Assembly (NCBI GenBank): GCA_030447725.1
Contig: JAUJOQ010000007.1
Location: 106,870 to 162,067 of the forward strand
Length of the DNA: 55,198 bases
Direction of reading: 5' to 3'
Source: Thermoleophilaceae bacterium
GTDB taxonomy: Bacteria; Actinomycetota; Thermoleophilia; Solirubrobacterales; Thermoleophilaceae
Shown piece after piece: positions 16,651-26,357 of the stretch (position 1 is the stretch's first letter; every line of letters begins with the position of its first letter). Both the position numbers and the translations under genes were made by a program. The notes beneath the pieces were generated by a model, which was given only the letters and a program-made list of their open reading frames with translations, was not told the origin of the DNA and did no database searches.

Positions 16651-19422
16651 CTACCTCGACGCCTCGAAGGCCAGCAGCAGCCGCCTTGCCCCGCGCCGGC
16701 TGCGGGTCAGGCGCCTGTCGGCCAGGCCGAGCTCCAGCACGCGGCCGCCGCGCGTCTTGAAGGCGCGCCGGGCCTTGCTCCCACGCGCCAGGTACCAGAC
16801 GCTGCGCCCCACGCGAAAGCGCCGCTCGCCGCGCAGCCGGCGGCGCATGGCACGGGTGCTGGTGCCACGCCCGATGCGCTTGATCCGGTATCGCTTGCTG
16901 GTCGTGAGGACCATCACCGCCCGGCCGCGGATCCGGCGCCGCTCGCTACGGCGAAGGCCGCGGTTCAGCCGCTCCGTGGGGTAACCGATCCGCACCGACC
17001 CGCCGCCCGCGATGCAATAGCGGTCGATTCCCCTGCGGCTGCGGAGCCGGGATCCCTTGAAGCGCCTGCGATTGTTGGAGCGCCGGTTCCCGAGCTTCGC
17101 ACCTAGGCGCTTGCCGCGTATCCCGGTGCGGAACTTGACGCAGCGCTCCGCCGCCCTCAAGACCGTCGCGGCGCTGTTGTTGCGCTCGTCGGGGTCGGGG
17201 TCGTCGCTGGTGACCGTGACTGTGTTCTGCGCCCTCACCGTCGAGCGGGCCCTGACCACGAGCGTGACCGCGGCGGTGGCGCCCTCGGGCAGGGTGCCCA
17301 GTTCGCAGGTGACCGTTGTCCCGCCTGCGCAACTGCCCTGGCTCGCCCTCGCGGAGACAAATCTCACCGCCGGCCCGAGCTGCTCGGCGACGCGCACGTT
17401 CCTGCCGGCGCTGGGGCCCCGGTTTGAGACACGCTGGGTGTACGTGATCGTCCTACCGGCCCTGCCCCGGGCTCGGTTGGCCTTGTTGGAGACGCCGAGG
17501 TCGGCGCCGTAGCGGAAGATGGAGAGGCCGTTGTCACGGTCGCTTGCAAGCACCAGGCGCTCGCCGGCGGGCGTCGTGTGGACCTCGACGCCCCAGAAGT
17601 TGCTGCCGCCGTCGTCTACGAAGTGGCCGACCTCCTGAAGCCCGCTCGCGCCAAAGCTCATCACGCGCAAGCCGGCGCTGTACCAGGAGACGTAGGCGAT
17701 GTCGTGGGTGGGGTCGGCCGCCGTCTCGTGTACCGAGAGGTCACCGAAGTCGCGCGCGTAGCGCTCGTCGAGTGCCTCAGGGACCGCGTAGGCATCGATC
17801 TCTGCGAGGGTGCCCGCGTCGAGGAGGCGCATGTAGCCCCAGCCCTCGAAAGTCTTTCGGACATCGATGTTCGACCCTTGGCTGCCAAGTGCCGGTAGCG
17901 GGGGCTGCGAGCTGTCTTGGTCCGGACAGTCCGCGGGGTCATAGCCGGGGATCCCCAGGATCTTGTAGCCGACGGATCGAGGGACTACGCCGAGGAACGG
18001 AATGTCCCCGTTCGCCGCCATCACGAAGGTTGCCTCGCAGTCTCGCGCCCGCCTATCGGTGCTCTCGTGGTTGAACACGATGCCGGCTCGATAGCCCCTC
18101 GCCGCCACGTTGGTGGACTTCTCGGTGAACGTGCAGTCCCCGGCGCGCTCGATCACCGCGATCGAGTCCTCCGAGGGCGCGAATGGCACAGACTGCAGGT
18201 CGCACGCGCGCCCGACGAAGGTCGTGGGGCCGGTGATCTGCTGACCAGCTGCCACATCGGGGCTCCCGACGGCCGGCGACGCCTCGAATCGCCCGCCGGT
18301 GAACAGACCTGAGGTGATCTGCCCGCCAACGCGGAAGGGCTGGAAGTCCTCGTCCGCGGCGAGAATGAACCTGTCCGTGCGGTCCCACTCGGCGTAATGG
18401 GCGTTGCCCTCGGGGGGCGTGAAGCCCGTGAGGGAGTCCGGGTCGGGGTAGTCGGAGTCCTCGACGAAGCGGGGGTTGGCCGGGTCGTCCACGTCGAGGA
18501 TGATGTAGCCCGCGTCCCAGTACGACAACAGCATCCGCCAGTTGCCGCCGATCTTCTTGACCTGCACGTCATGCAGGAACGAGGTCGCGAAGTCTCCGAT
18601 CCCCTCCGACTGTGCGTTCTGGGCCCGCGGCCAGTCCTGCAGGCCCACCTGCGCGATCTGCCTTGGCCGGCGGGGATCGGTGATCTCGAAGATGTCCACA
18701 TCCCCCAGCTCCAGGTCGTCCACCTGTACTGCGAAGGCGCGCTCTCCCTGCTGCCAGGCGAAGACGCTGTGGATGCTGTTAGCCGGCGGGGTGACGGTCG
18801 GGTCGCCGGCGTGCTGTGCCAACGCGACCGGGTTGCGCGGGTCGCTGACATCCCAGAGCGACATCCCGCCGAGCCCCGCCTCCGGCGGGCCGCACTCCTC
18901 GTTGTTGTAGACCAGCAGGTCGCCCTTGAATGCCGGCGTGTTCAGGTGGAGAGCCTGGACGCCTTCACCTACGTAGGCGCCAGGGCTCGTCGGGATGAAC
19001 CCGGCCTCCTCGGGTGCGCGCGGGTTCGAGATGTCGACCACGTATACGCCGCCTTTGCAGTCCGGCTGCGCAAACGCGCCAAGATAGGCGAAATTTCTAA
19101 GCGAATCCACGTCCGCTACCCGGCCGCGGGCCGCATTGCCGACCCGCAGCTTGCCCACGAGCTCGACGTTCCGGCGCGACGCCGGCAGGTGGCCCCGGCT
19201 CTCGCCATGCTCGTGCTCTCCACCCTTGAACGTGCGGTCGTACTCGAGCGCCGAGTCGAGGATGCCGTTCGTCGTCGACCGCTGCAGCGAGCGCTCGTCC
19301 GCGTCGTCAGGTGGTGGCGCGCCCCACGACGGCGCGACGACAACCAGAATGAGCATGAGGAGCCCACCGGTGAGCGCACGCAGGCAAGTCGCTGCCCTGA
19401 TGTTCGGTGGTCTCATCCGCAC
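16651..19422 (-). CDS. Large secreted LVIVD-repeat / PA / DUF11 protein
   Basis: A 923-residue exported protein. A signal-anchor-like segment (LLMLILVVVAPSWG) is followed by LVIVD-type propeller repeats (VYVVDISNPRAPEEAG, LWDVSDPRNPVAL, IFEITDPRRPRQI, IILDVDDPANPRFV). Next come a protease-associated-like insert with paired cysteines, further propeller sequence and a DUF11 domain at about 640-755 (TYTQRVSNRGPSAGRNV, ending SDDPDPDERNNSA). The C-terminal 170 residues are extremely Arg-rich. This looks like a surface protein; binding partners are unknown. Its DUF11 module is shared with the phosphoesterase at 45205. Confidence 0.8.
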   Translation of the reverse strand: MRMRPPNIRAATCLRALTGGLLMLILVVVAPSWGAPPPDDADERSLQRSTTNGILDSALEYDRTFKGGEHEHGESRGHLPASRRNVELVGKLRVGNAARGRVADVDSLRNFAYLGAFAQPDCKGGVYVVDISNPRAPEEAGFIPTSPGAYVGEGVQALHLNTPAFKGDLLVYNNEECGPPEAGLGGMSLWDVSDPRNPVALAQHAGDPTVTPPANSIHSVFAWQQGERAFAVQVDDLELGDVDIFEITDPRRPRQIAQVGLQDWPRAQNAQSEGIGDFATSFLHDVQVKKIGGNWRMLLSYWDAGYIILDVDDPANPRFVEDSDYPDPDSLTGFTPPEGNAHYAEWDRTDRFILAADEDFQPFRVGGQITSGLFTGGRFEASPAVGSPDVAAGQQITGPTTFVGRACDLQSVPFAPSEDSIAVIERAGDCTFTEKSTNVAARGYRAGIVFNHESTDRRARDCEATFVMAANGDIPFLGVVPRSVGYKILGIPGYDPADCPDQDSSQPPLPALGSQGSNIDVRKTFEGWGYMRLLDAGTLAEIDAYAVPEALDERYARDFGDLSVHETAADPTHDIAYVSWYSAGLRVMSFGASGLQEVGHFVDDGGSNFWGVEVHTTPAGERLVLASDRDNGLSIFRYGADLGVSNKANRARGRAGRTITYTQRVSNRGPSAGRNVRVAEQLGPAVRFVSARASQGSCAGGTTVTCELGTLPEGATAAVTLVVRARSTVRAQNTVTVTSDDPDPDERNNSAATVLRAAERCVKFRTGIRGKRLGAKLGNRRSNNRRRFKGSRLRSRRGIDRYCIAGGGSVRIGYPTERLNRGLRRSERRRIRGRAVMVLTTSKRYRIKRIGRGTSTRAMRRRLRGERRFRVGRSVWYLARGSKARRAFKTRGGRVLELGLADRRLTRSRRGARRLLLAFEASR

Positions 19423-19535
19423 GGCACACCGCCTTTCTCCCCCAGCACCGGCGCTACCTTACCCCAGAACTGTCAGGCAAGTGTCAGGCTCGACCCACTT
19501 GGCGCGGCCGGCCAGAGCACCGGCGTCAGTCGGCG

Positions 19536-20639
19536 TCAGACCAGGAACCGCCCGTCGCGCTGCAGCTCTTTGCCATCCACGGTGATCGACCCGCCCTGGC
19601 GCAGGTCGCACACCATGTCCCAGTGCACGGCCGAGCTGTTCTCGCCGCCGCTCTCGGGATAGCTCATGCCGATCGCCATGTGCACCGTGCCGCCGATCTT
19701 CTCGTCGAGCAGGATTTCCTTCGTGCCGGTTGATATGCCGTAGTTGGTGCCGATCCCCAGCTCGCCGAGGCGGCGCGCCCCCTCGTCGGTGTCGAGCGTC
19801 TCGATCAGAAACTCCTCGCCCTGCTCCGCCGAGGCGTCGACCACCCTGCCGCCCTCGAAGGCAAAGCGCACGCCGGACACCTCGCGGCCGCCGTAGGAGG
19901 CCGGGAAGGAGAATGAGACCTCGCCTTCCACCGAGTCCTCGACGGGACCGGTGAAGAACTCGCCGTCGGGCATGTTGTGGGTGCCCGCGCAGGGGATCCA
20001 GGAGCGGCCCTCGACGCCGAGCTTGATGTCGGTGCCAGGTCCGGTGACGTGCACCTCGCGGCTGCCCGTGATCCACTCCGACAGCCGGTTGACCTCGGAC
20101 GACTGGCGCTCCCAGGCCGTGACCGGATCGGGGTCGTCCACCAGGCAGGCGCCGTAGTAGAAGTCCTCGTACTCGGTGAGCGACATGCCGGCCTCGCTGG
20201 CGTAGGCCTGAGTGGGGAAGATCGTGAGCGCCCACCGGTGCTCACCGCTGGCCGAGCGCCGCATCGAGGTCTCCATCAGGTGGCGGCGGGCCTTCTGGTT
20301 GCGGGCCTGGCGCTTGGGGTCCACGCGCGACAGCGCCCGCACGTTCTCGTCGGCCATCGCCACGATGCGCACGTCGGCGTTCTCGGTCGTCCACTCGGTG
20401 GTGGGCGGGATCCAGTCCAGCTGGGCGTCTGAGGCCAGCGCGAAGAACGAGGCCATCGCGTCCTCTGGCGACATCTGCAGGATCGGCAGCCCGCCCGCGC
20501 GCAGCACCTCCTCGTATACGGCCAGCACGAGCGGCTCCGCGGCCGTGGTGCCCTGCACCACGCAGACGTCGCCCTCCCCCACCTTCGTCGAGTACCTCAC
20601 GAGGATCCGCGCAAGCGCCTCGGCGCGCTGGTCTCTCAC
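19536..20639 (-). CDS. M29-family aminopeptidase
   Basis: Cytoplasmic metallo-aminopeptidase of the AmpS/AmpT family (367 aa). Likely dinuclear-metal ligands are visible: Glu in PDGEFFTGP, His in HMAIGMSY and the HWD of SAVHWDMV, with the conserved Tyr between the last two. The GTG at 20639 is chosen because it overlaps the pdxT stop (GTGA) and has GGAGG upstream; the longer frame to 20708 would run into pdxT. Translationally coupled to pdxT. Confidence 0.9.
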   Translation of the reverse strand: MRDQRAEALARILVRYSTKVGEGDVCVVQGTTAAEPLVLAVYEEVLRAGGLPILQMSPEDAMASFFALASDAQLDWIPPTTEWTTENADVRIVAMADENVRALSRVDPKRQARNQKARRHLMETSMRRSASGEHRWALTIFPTQAYASEAGMSLTEYEDFYYGACLVDDPDPVTAWERQSSEVNRLSEWITGSREVHVTGPGTDIKLGVEGRSWIPCAGTHNMPDGEFFTGPVEDSVEGEVSFSFPASYGGREVSGVRFAFEGGRVVDASAEQGEEFLIETLDTDEGARRLGELGIGTNYGISTGTKEILLDEKIGGTVHMAIGMSYPESGGENSSAVHWDMVCDLRQGGSITVDGKELQRDGRFLV

Positions 20640-21235
20640 TCTGCCTGACCTCCGTTCTTGGTGTCTGAAGCTTGGCGGCAGCGCCGCCCTGCCCGCTCGA
20701 GCAGCCACTCGTGCAGGCGCGTCTCGCCCTCGATCTCGGGATGGAAGGCCACCGCGAGTATCTCGCCTTCGCGCACCGCCACCGGATGCCCGTCGACCTC
20801 AGCCAGCACCTCCACTCCCTCGCCGTGCTCGGCCACCCAGGGGGCGCGGATGAACACTGCCCGCAGCGCGCCGCCCAGCGCCGGCATGTCGAGGTCGGCC
20901 TCGAAGCTCCTCACCTGGCGCCCGAAGGCGTTGCGCTCGGCTTCGATGTCGAGCAGGCCGAGGTGCGAGCGATCGAGCATGATCAGCCCGGCGCAGGTGC
21001 CGAGCACAGGCGTACCCGCGCGCACGAGGTCACGCAGGGGCCCGGCAAGGCCCTCACGCTGGATGCCGGAGGTCATCGTGGTGGACTCCCCGCCGGGGAT
21101 GACGAGACCGTCCAGTCCCCCGATGTCCTTGGGCGTGCGCACGGTGCGCGTCTCGGCGCCGAGGCGCTCGAGCACGCGGACATGGGCCTCGAAGTCGCCC
21201 TGGATGGCGAGTACGCCGATGACCGGAGGCGCCAA
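20636..21235 (-). CDS. pdxT: Pyridoxal 5'-phosphate synthase glutaminase subunit PdxT
   Basis: Class I glutaminase that hands ammonia to PdxS for PLP synthesis. Motifs: GVLAIQGDFEAH at the N-terminus, IPGGESTTM, the nucleophile Cys in GTCAGLIML and the catalytic His-Glu pair in AFHPEIEGETRLHEW. There is no ATG or GTG at the conserved N-terminus. A TTG at 21235 gives MAPPVIGVLAIQGDF and is the likely start; the in-frame 21316 would add an atypical extension. Followed by the coupled aminopeptidase. Confidence 0.93.
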   Translation of the reverse strand: MAPPVIGVLAIQGDFEAHVRVLERLGAETRTVRTPKDIGGLDGLVIPGGESTTMTSGIQREGLAGPLRDLVRAGTPVLGTCAGLIMLDRSHLGLLDIEAERNAFGRQVRSFEADLDMPALGGALRAVFIRAPWVAEHGEGVEVLAEVDGHPVAVREGEILAVAFHPEIEGETRLHEWLLERAGRRCRQASDTKNGGQAE

Positions 21236-21373
21236 ACCCGGACCGGCGCTAGGCGGATGGCCTGGCCGCGAAAACCGAGCCTGGCAAGGAAGAGGTTCCC
21301 GCCGTGTGCCCTGCACACAAGGGGGCCGATGACATAGCCAGGCGAAGGTTTGCAGCGAGCCAGGGCATTCGCC

Positions 21374-22261
21374 TCACCAGCCGCGTTGCTGAAGCAGACC
21401 GCCCTGGGCCTCGACGGTCGAGATCTCCAGGCCCGCCATGGCCTCGCCGAGGTCGCGCGAGGCCGCGGCGATCCGTGCCGGGTCCTCGAAGTGGGTCGTG
21501 GCCTCGACGATCGCCGCGCCGGTGCGCTCGGGATCCTCGGCCTTGAATATGCCCGAGCCCACGAACACTCCCTCGGCGCCCAAGCGCATCATCAGCGCGG
21601 CGTCAGCGGGGGTGGCGATGCCGCCGGCGGAGAACATGACTACGGGAAGGCGACCCTCTTCGGCCACCTTGCGCACCAGGTCCAGCGGAGCCTGGTGCTC
21701 CTTGGCGGCGGTGGCCAGCTCGGCCTTGTCGAGCGAGCCCAGCCGGCGGATGTCGCCGCCGATCGAGCGCATGTGCCTGACGGCCTCCACCACGTTGCCG
21801 GTGCCGGCCTCGCCCTTGCTGCGGATCATCGCCGCGCCCTCGGCGATCCGCCGCAGCGCCTCACCGAGATGGGTGGCGCCGCAGACGAACGGCACCTTGA
21901 AGGCCCACTTGTCGATGTGGTGGGCCTCGTCGACGGGCGTCAGCACCTCGGACTCGTCGATGTAGTCGACCTCGAGCGCTTCGAGGACCTGCGCCTCCAC
22001 GAAGTGTCCGATCCGGGCCTTGGCCATCACCGGGATGGTCACGGCCTGCTGGATCTCCTCGACCTTGGTCGGGTCCGCCATCCGGGCCACCCCGCCGGCC
22101 GCACGGATGTCCGCCGGCACCCGCTCGAGCGCCATCACGGCCACCGCTCCGGCGGACTCTGCGATGCGCGCCTGCTCGGCGCTGACCACGTCCATGATCA
22201 CGCCGCCCTTGAGCATCTCGGCCAGGCCGGACTTGACGCGGAAAGTCGACTCTTCTCTCAC
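21374..22261 (-). CDS. pdxS: Pyridoxal 5'-phosphate synthase synthase subunit PdxS
   Basis: Forms PLP from ribose 5-phosphate, glyceraldehyde 3-phosphate and ammonia, in a dodecamer decorated with PdxT. The 295-residue product is near-canonical: [17 protein letters not shown], the Schiff-base Lys of [20 protein letters not shown] and [16 protein letters not shown]. pdxS-pdxT order and strand match the usual actinobacterial arrangement. About 140 bp separates the genes. Confidence 0.98.
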   Translation of the reverse strand: MREESTFRVKSGLAEMLKGGVIMDVVSAEQARIAESAGAVAVMALERVPADIRAAGGVARMADPTKVEEIQQAVTIPVMAKARIGHFVEAQVLEALEVDYIDESEVLTPVDEAHHIDKWAFKVPFVCGATHLGEALRRIAEGAAMIRSKGEAGTGNVVEAVRHMRSIGGDIRRLGSLDKAELATAAKEHQAPLDLVRKVAEEGRLPVVMFSAGGIATPADAALMMRLGAEGVFVGSGIFKAEDPERTGAAIVEATTHFEDPARIAAASRDLGEAMAGLEISTVEAQGGLLQQRGW

Positions 22262-22329
22262 CGGGGGGATGGTACCCCTCGAGCGGTGCCCGCCAAGGTC
22301 GTACGGTCGGCTCTTGTACTACGCGGCGG

Positions 22330-23181
22330 CTACTTGAGCCGGAAGGCCTTGATGCGATCCGCGTATGCGGGCTCGTCCAGGGCATAGATGGCGTAGGCCA
22401 GCGCCTGGACCACACCGAGGAGAGCCGAGTGCGACCGCACGTAGGCGGGGCTGTTGGACGAGTAGAAGAGCTTTTGGTCGCCGAGCTTGGCCACCTCGGA
22501 CAGCGTGGCGTCGGCGATCGCGATCGTCGCGGCGCGGCGGTTGCGTGCCAGCTTCATCGCCCGCACCACCAGCGGGTGGGGCCGGCCGGCGGAGAAGCCC
22601 ACGAGCACGGTCTTCTCGTCGATCCTGCCCAGCTTGGCCAGTCCCTCCTGGCTCGGACTGGCCACCACCTCGCAGCGCAGGTCGAGAAGCATCAGGAGGT
22701 GGCGCAGGTAGCTGGCGAAGAAGGCCATCTGGTCGGTGCCGCAGAGCACGATGCGATCGGCGTGCGCGATCAGCTCGACGGAGGCCTCGACCTCGTCGCG
22801 ATCGAGCTTGCGGGCCGTCTCCTGCACGTTCACGTGATCGGCGGCCAGCGCCGCCTCGAAGCCCGTCTGGTCGATCGGGAACAGCGGAGGGTTGGGCACG
22901 TCGACGGCTCCGTCGTCACCCTCGCGGGCGCGGCGGTACTCGTCGCGAGCGGCGGCCTGAAGCTCGGGGAAGCCCTCGAAGCCAAGCGCCTGCGCGAAGC
23001 GGACGACGGTCGAGCTCGAGGTGTTGGCGCGACGTGCCAGCTCCTCGGCCGTGTGGAAGGACGCCTCGTCGAGATGGTCGACGATGTACTGGCCCACGTC
23101 CTTCTGTGAGCGGGAGAACTCTTCGAACCGCGAACGGATCTCGGCGGACAGGGTGAGCGCTGCGGTGCCGGTGGCCTTCAC
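22330..23181 (-). CDS. MurR/RpiR-family transcriptional regulator
   Basis: A 283-residue regulator with an N-terminal HTH_6 domain (HTAEELARRANTSSSTVVRFAQALGF, about residues 43-68) and a C-terminal SIS sugar-phosphate-binding domain (IVLCGTDQMAFFASYLRHLL; VGFSAGRPHPLVVRAMK). Members sense phosphosugars and control sugar use. No sugar-catabolic operon is adjacent, so the target is unclear; pdxS just downstream, whose pathway uses sugar phosphates, is one candidate. Confidence 0.88.
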   Translation of the reverse strand: MKATGTAALTLSAEIRSRFEEFSRSQKDVGQYIVDHLDEASFHTAEELARRANTSSSTVVRFAQALGFEGFPELQAAARDEYRRAREGDDGAVDVPNPPLFPIDQTGFEAALAADHVNVQETARKLDRDEVEASVELIAHADRIVLCGTDQMAFFASYLRHLLMLLDLRCEVVASPSQEGLAKLGRIDEKTVLVGFSAGRPHPLVVRAMKLARNRRAATIAIADATLSEVAKLGDQKLFYSSNSPAYVRSHSALLGVVQALAYAIYALDEPAYADRIKAFRLK

Positions 23182-23246
23182 GCGCCATTGATTCGCCCGT
23201 CGCGACGGGAGTCCTTCCCGCCGGCGCTCGGGTCACCGGCGGGCGT

Positions 23247-23954
23247 TCACTCCCAGACGCACCAAGGTGCCCCCTGCGCCCACAGGTCGTTGAGCATCAC
23301 CGCGTCCTTGTAGGTGTCCATGCAGGCCCAGAAGCCGTCGTGCCGGTACGCATGCAGTCTGCCGTCGGCCGCGAGGCCCTCGAGCGGGGCGTGCTCCAGA
23401 GTGCTGTCGGGCGCGAGGTAGTCGAACACCTCCGGCTCGAAGCAGAAGAAGCCTCCGTTGATCCAGTGCTCGGAGCGCGGCTTCTCGCGGAAGCCGGTCA
23501 CGCGGCCGTCGCCCTCGACCTCCGTCACGCCGAACTGCAGCTCGGGCCGGACCACGGCCATGGTGGCCACGTCGCCGTGGCCTCTGTGGTGCTCGAGCTC
23601 GGCGGCCAGGTCGATGTCGGCCACGCCGTCGGCATAGGTGGCGCAGAAAGGTCGGTCGCCAAGGCGGTCGCGCAGCTGGTGGATGCGCCCGCCCGTGGGG
23701 GTCTCGACGCCGGTGTCGACGCACTCGACCTGCACGCCGCCGGGCCAGCGCTCCGCCGCGGCGAACGACTCGATCAGGTCTCCGCGGTAGCCCGTGAGCA
23801 GCATGAAGCGCTGGAAGCCCTGCGCCGCGTAGAGCTGGATCACGTGCCAGACGATCGGCCGCTCGCCGACCTCGACGAGCGGCTTCGGGATCTCTCGGGT
23901 GTGCTCCTGCAGGCGCGTGCCACGCCCGCCGCAGAGGATCACGACGTCGTCCAC
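23247..23954 (-). CDS. rfbF: Sugar-1-phosphate nucleotidyltransferase (RfbF-like)
   Basis: The 235-residue protein has the nucleotidyltransferase signature LCGGRGTRL (residues 7-15) and IPKPLVEVGERPI. Later motifs (TYADGVADIDL, FREKP, INGGFFCFEPEVFDYL, GFWACMDTYKD) match glucose-1-phosphate cytidylyltransferases, which make CDP-glucose for deoxysugars. At 235 aa it is slightly shorter than the usual 257. No CDP-sugar pathway genes are next to it, so the sugar is uncertain. Confidence 0.85.
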   Translation of the reverse strand: MDDVVILCGGRGTRLQEHTREIPKPLVEVGERPIVWHVIQLYAAQGFQRFMLLTGYRGDLIESFAAAERWPGGVQVECVDTGVETPTGGRIHQLRDRLGDRPFCATYADGVADIDLAAELEHHRGHGDVATMAVVRPELQFGVTEVEGDGRVTGFREKPRSEHWINGGFFCFEPEVFDYLAPDSTLEHAPLEGLAADGRLHAYRHDGFWACMDTYKDAVMLNDLWAQGAPWCVWE

Positions 23955-24003
23955 GCGCGGGGAGACTACCCAGGCGGCCCGCGCCTGGCCGGCGGGCGCG
24001 GGA

Positions 24004-25188
24004 TCAGGGCTTCAGGATGATCTTGAAGGCGTTGTCCTCCTTCTTCTGGAAGGTCTCGTACGCGTTGGGTGCCTCGCCGAGCGGAACGTGGTGGGTGGCG
24101 AAGGTCTCGACGCCGAGCGGATCATCGCCAGCCGTCACCAGCGGCATCAGGTCGTCGATCCAGCGCTTCACGTTGGCCTGCCCCATGCGCATGTTGATCT
24201 GCTTGTCGAACATCTGGATGAGCGGCATCGGGCTGGCCGCGCCGCCGTACACGCCCGACAGCGAGACGGTGCCACCGCGCTGGACCAGCTCGATCGCCAT
24301 GTGAAGTGCGCTGAGACGGTCGATGCCGGCCGTTTCGATCATCTTCTGGGCGGGAGCGTCGGGCAGCAGGCCGGCGAGGCGGTGCGCGAGCTTGCCGACG
24401 GGCGCTCCGTGGGCCTCCATGCCCACGGCGTCGATCACCGAGTCGGGTCCGCGCCCGTCGGTCTGGTCGCGGACGAGAGCCGGGAGGTCGTCGTGCTCCT
24501 CGAGGTCGATGGCCTGCACGCCGTGGCCGCGAGCGCGCTCGAGGCGCTCGGGCACCAGGTCGATCGCCATCACGTGCTCGACCCCGCGCTGCTGGGCGAT
24601 CCGGCAGCACATCTCGCCGATCGGCCCCAGCCCCAGCACAAGCAGGCTGCCGCCGGCGGGGATGTCGGCGTACTCCACCGCCTGCCAGGCCGTGGGCAGG
24701 ACGTCGGAGAGATACAGGAAGCGGTCGTCCGACGGCCCGTCGGGCACCTTGATCGGGCCGAACTGGGCCTGGGGCACCCGAAGGAACTCGGCTTGGCCAC
24801 CGGGCACCTGCCCATAGAGCTTGGTGTAGCCGAGAAACGCCGCACCGGTGTCGTACTCGCGCACCTGCGTGGTCTCGCATTGCGACATCAGGCCCTTGTC
24901 GCACATGAAGCAGTGGCCGCAGGAGACGTTGAAGGGGATCACCACCCGATCACCGGGTGTGATGTGGCTCACCTCCGCGCCCACCTCCTCCACGATGCCC
25001 ATCGGCTCGTGGCCGAGGATGTCGCCCTCGTCGAGATAGGGACCCAGCACTTCGTACAGATGCAGGTCGGACCCGCAGATACCCGACGAGGTGACGCTGA
25101 TGATCGCGTCCGTGGGCTGCTCGATCGTCGGGTCGGGAACCGTATCGACGCGCACGTCGTGATTTCCGTGCCAGGCAACTGCCTTCAT
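24004..25188 (-). CDS. Zinc-dependent alcohol dehydrogenase (formaldehyde-dehydrogenase-like)
   Basis: Medium-chain dehydrogenase of 394 residues. Catalytic zinc site: Cys in SGICGSDLH and the His-Glu of GHEPMG. The structural zinc Cys cluster (CGHCFMCDKGLMSQC) is complete. Rossmann motif GLGPIGEM near 190. The long form and the NFVSCG-like region (here FNVSCG) resemble glutathione-independent formaldehyde dehydrogenases and related threonine/sorbitol dehydrogenases. The substrate cannot be fixed from sequence. It diverges from a GNAT gene across 106 bp. Confidence 0.88.
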   Translation of the reverse strand: MKAVAWHGNHDVRVDTVPDPTIEQPTDAIISVTSSGICGSDLHLYEVLGPYLDEGDILGHEPMGIVEEVGAEVSHITPGDRVVIPFNVSCGHCFMCDKGLMSQCETTQVREYDTGAAFLGYTKLYGQVPGGQAEFLRVPQAQFGPIKVPDGPSDDRFLYLSDVLPTAWQAVEYADIPAGGSLLVLGLGPIGEMCCRIAQQRGVEHVMAIDLVPERLERARGHGVQAIDLEEHDDLPALVRDQTDGRGPDSVIDAVGMEAHGAPVGKLAHRLAGLLPDAPAQKMIETAGIDRLSALHMAIELVQRGGTVSLSGVYGGAASPMPLIQMFDKQINMRMGQANVKRWIDDLMPLVTAGDDPLGVETFATHHVPLGEAPNAYETFQKKEDNAFKIILKP

Positions 25189-25294
25189 GGATGACTTCTC
25201 TTTTCGACGGGGTCGGGAGAAGGAACGCCTACCCCGGCTCCTTCGTTTCTATCCGGAGCCGGCCCGGCGCCGGGGGCGCAGGTAGCCTCGGCGC

Positions 25295-25744
25295 ATGCGC
25301 GCTGTGATTCGTCGGGCGTATCCAGACGAGGCTCCGAGCCTGGTCGCGACCTACGACTGGCTGTTCGCGCCTCCGGGCTCGCGGCCGGCCACGTGGGACC
25401 CGGACCGGGCCGCAACCACGCTGTCGGAGGTGATCGCCTCCCGGGAGGCCGAGGTCCTCGTGGCGGAGGTGGATGGCGAGGTCGCGGGTCTGTGCACCGT
25501 GTATCTCGACATCCGCTCCGTGCGCTTCGGGGACCGCGCCTGGGTGGAGGACCTGTCGGTGCACCCGGATCACCGCTCGCGCGGAGCCGGAAAGGCGCTT
25601 CTCGACGCTGCCAAGGACTGGGCCCGAGCGCACGGGGCCACCCATCTCGAGCTCGACTCCGGCACCTCCCGTACCGACGCGCATCGCTTCTATGAGCGAG
25701 AGGCGCCGAGCACCCGCTCCCTGTCCTTCGGCTGGGAGCTATGA
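25295..25744 (+). CDS. GNAT-family N-acetyltransferase
   Basis: A 149-residue acetyl-CoA-dependent transferase. Motif A is visible as LSVHPDHRSRGAGKALLDAA (about 85-104), and the C-terminal AHGATHLELDSG and AHRFYERE fit the fold. The acceptor is unknown. First of four closely spaced plus-strand genes (25295-26900), although functional linkage is not obvious. Confidence 0.9.
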   Translation: MRAVIRRAYPDEAPSLVATYDWLFAPPGSRPATWDPDRAATTLSEVIASREAEVLVAEVDGEVAGLCTVYLDIRSVRFGDRAWVEDLSVHPDHRSRGAGKALLDAAKDWARAHGATHLELDSGTSRTDAHRFYEREAPSTRSLSFGWEL

Positions 25745-25774
25745 GGCGCTCGCTCCTCGTATAGCGTCAGGCGG

Positions 25775-26155
25775 ATGGACAACGACGAAAAGCCCCGGGT
25801 CGAGATTCCGTCCGACCAGCCGCCCTCCTATCAGCTCGAGGTCGATGACCTCACCGCCGGAGAGGGCGAGGAAGCCGTTGCGGGGCGTGCAGTCGAGGTG
25901 CACTACGTCGGAGTCTCCTGGGCCACCGGCAGGCAGTTCGACGCGTCCTGGGACCGCGGGCAGACGTTCAAGTTCACGCTCGGCAAGGGGCAGGTCATCC
26001 CTGGCTGGGACCAGGGCGTCGAGGGCATGAAGGTGGGCGGCCGCCGGCGGATCACCATTCCGCCGGCGCTCGCCTACGGCAAGCGCGGGGCGGGCGGCGT
26101 GATCGGTCCTGACGAGACGCTGGTGTTCGTGGTGGACCTCGTCGGAGTGCACTAG
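25775..26155 (+). CDS. FKBP-type peptidyl-prolyl isomerase
   Basis: A 126-residue single-domain FKBP without a signal peptide, so cytoplasmic. Conserved elements: VEVHYVGVSWATGRQFDASW, FTLGKGQVIPGWDQGV, GMKVGGRRRITIP, ALAYGKRGAGGVI and LVFVVDLVGV. The active-site aromatic and Asp positions are retained. The stop at 26155 directly abuts the next ATG. Confidence 0.95.
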   Translation: MDNDEKPRVEIPSDQPPSYQLEVDDLTAGEGEEAVAGRAVEVHYVGVSWATGRQFDASWDRGQTFKFTLGKGQVIPGWDQGVEGMKVGGRRRITIPPALAYGKRGAGGVIGPDETLVFVVDLVGVH

Positions 26156-26347
26156 ATGACCGAGCCGGACACCGAAACCGACGCACCCGCGCCCCAGGGC
26201 TGGTGCGTCTGCGGCCAGAAGGTCCCGGTCGCCGACGCACGAGAGGTCACCCTTCCAAACGGCCGGCCCGGGTGGGCCGGCCACTGCCCGGAGTGCGGCT
26301 CCCAGCTGTTCGCGATTCGCCGCAAGCCGGCCCCCAAGCCCAAGTAG
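26156..26347 (+). CDS. Small zinc-ribbon protein
   Basis: A 63-residue protein with CVCG near residue 18 and CPECG near 45, likely one zinc ribbon, and a Lys/Pro-rich tail. The ATG follows the FKBP stop with no gap, indicating coupled translation. No family recognised. It could be a folding- or nucleic-acid-associated accessory. Confidence 0.65.
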   Translation: MTEPDTETDAPAPQGWCVCGQKVPVADAREVTLPNGRPGWAGHCPECGSQLFAIRRKPAPKPK

Positions 26348-26357
26348 GCCGGCGTCC

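Noticed and set aside
25200..25255. GAAGGA...TCCTTC inverted repeat in the alcohol-dehydrogenase promoter region
   Set aside because: Only six-base arms; expected by chance and not tied to a promoter element.
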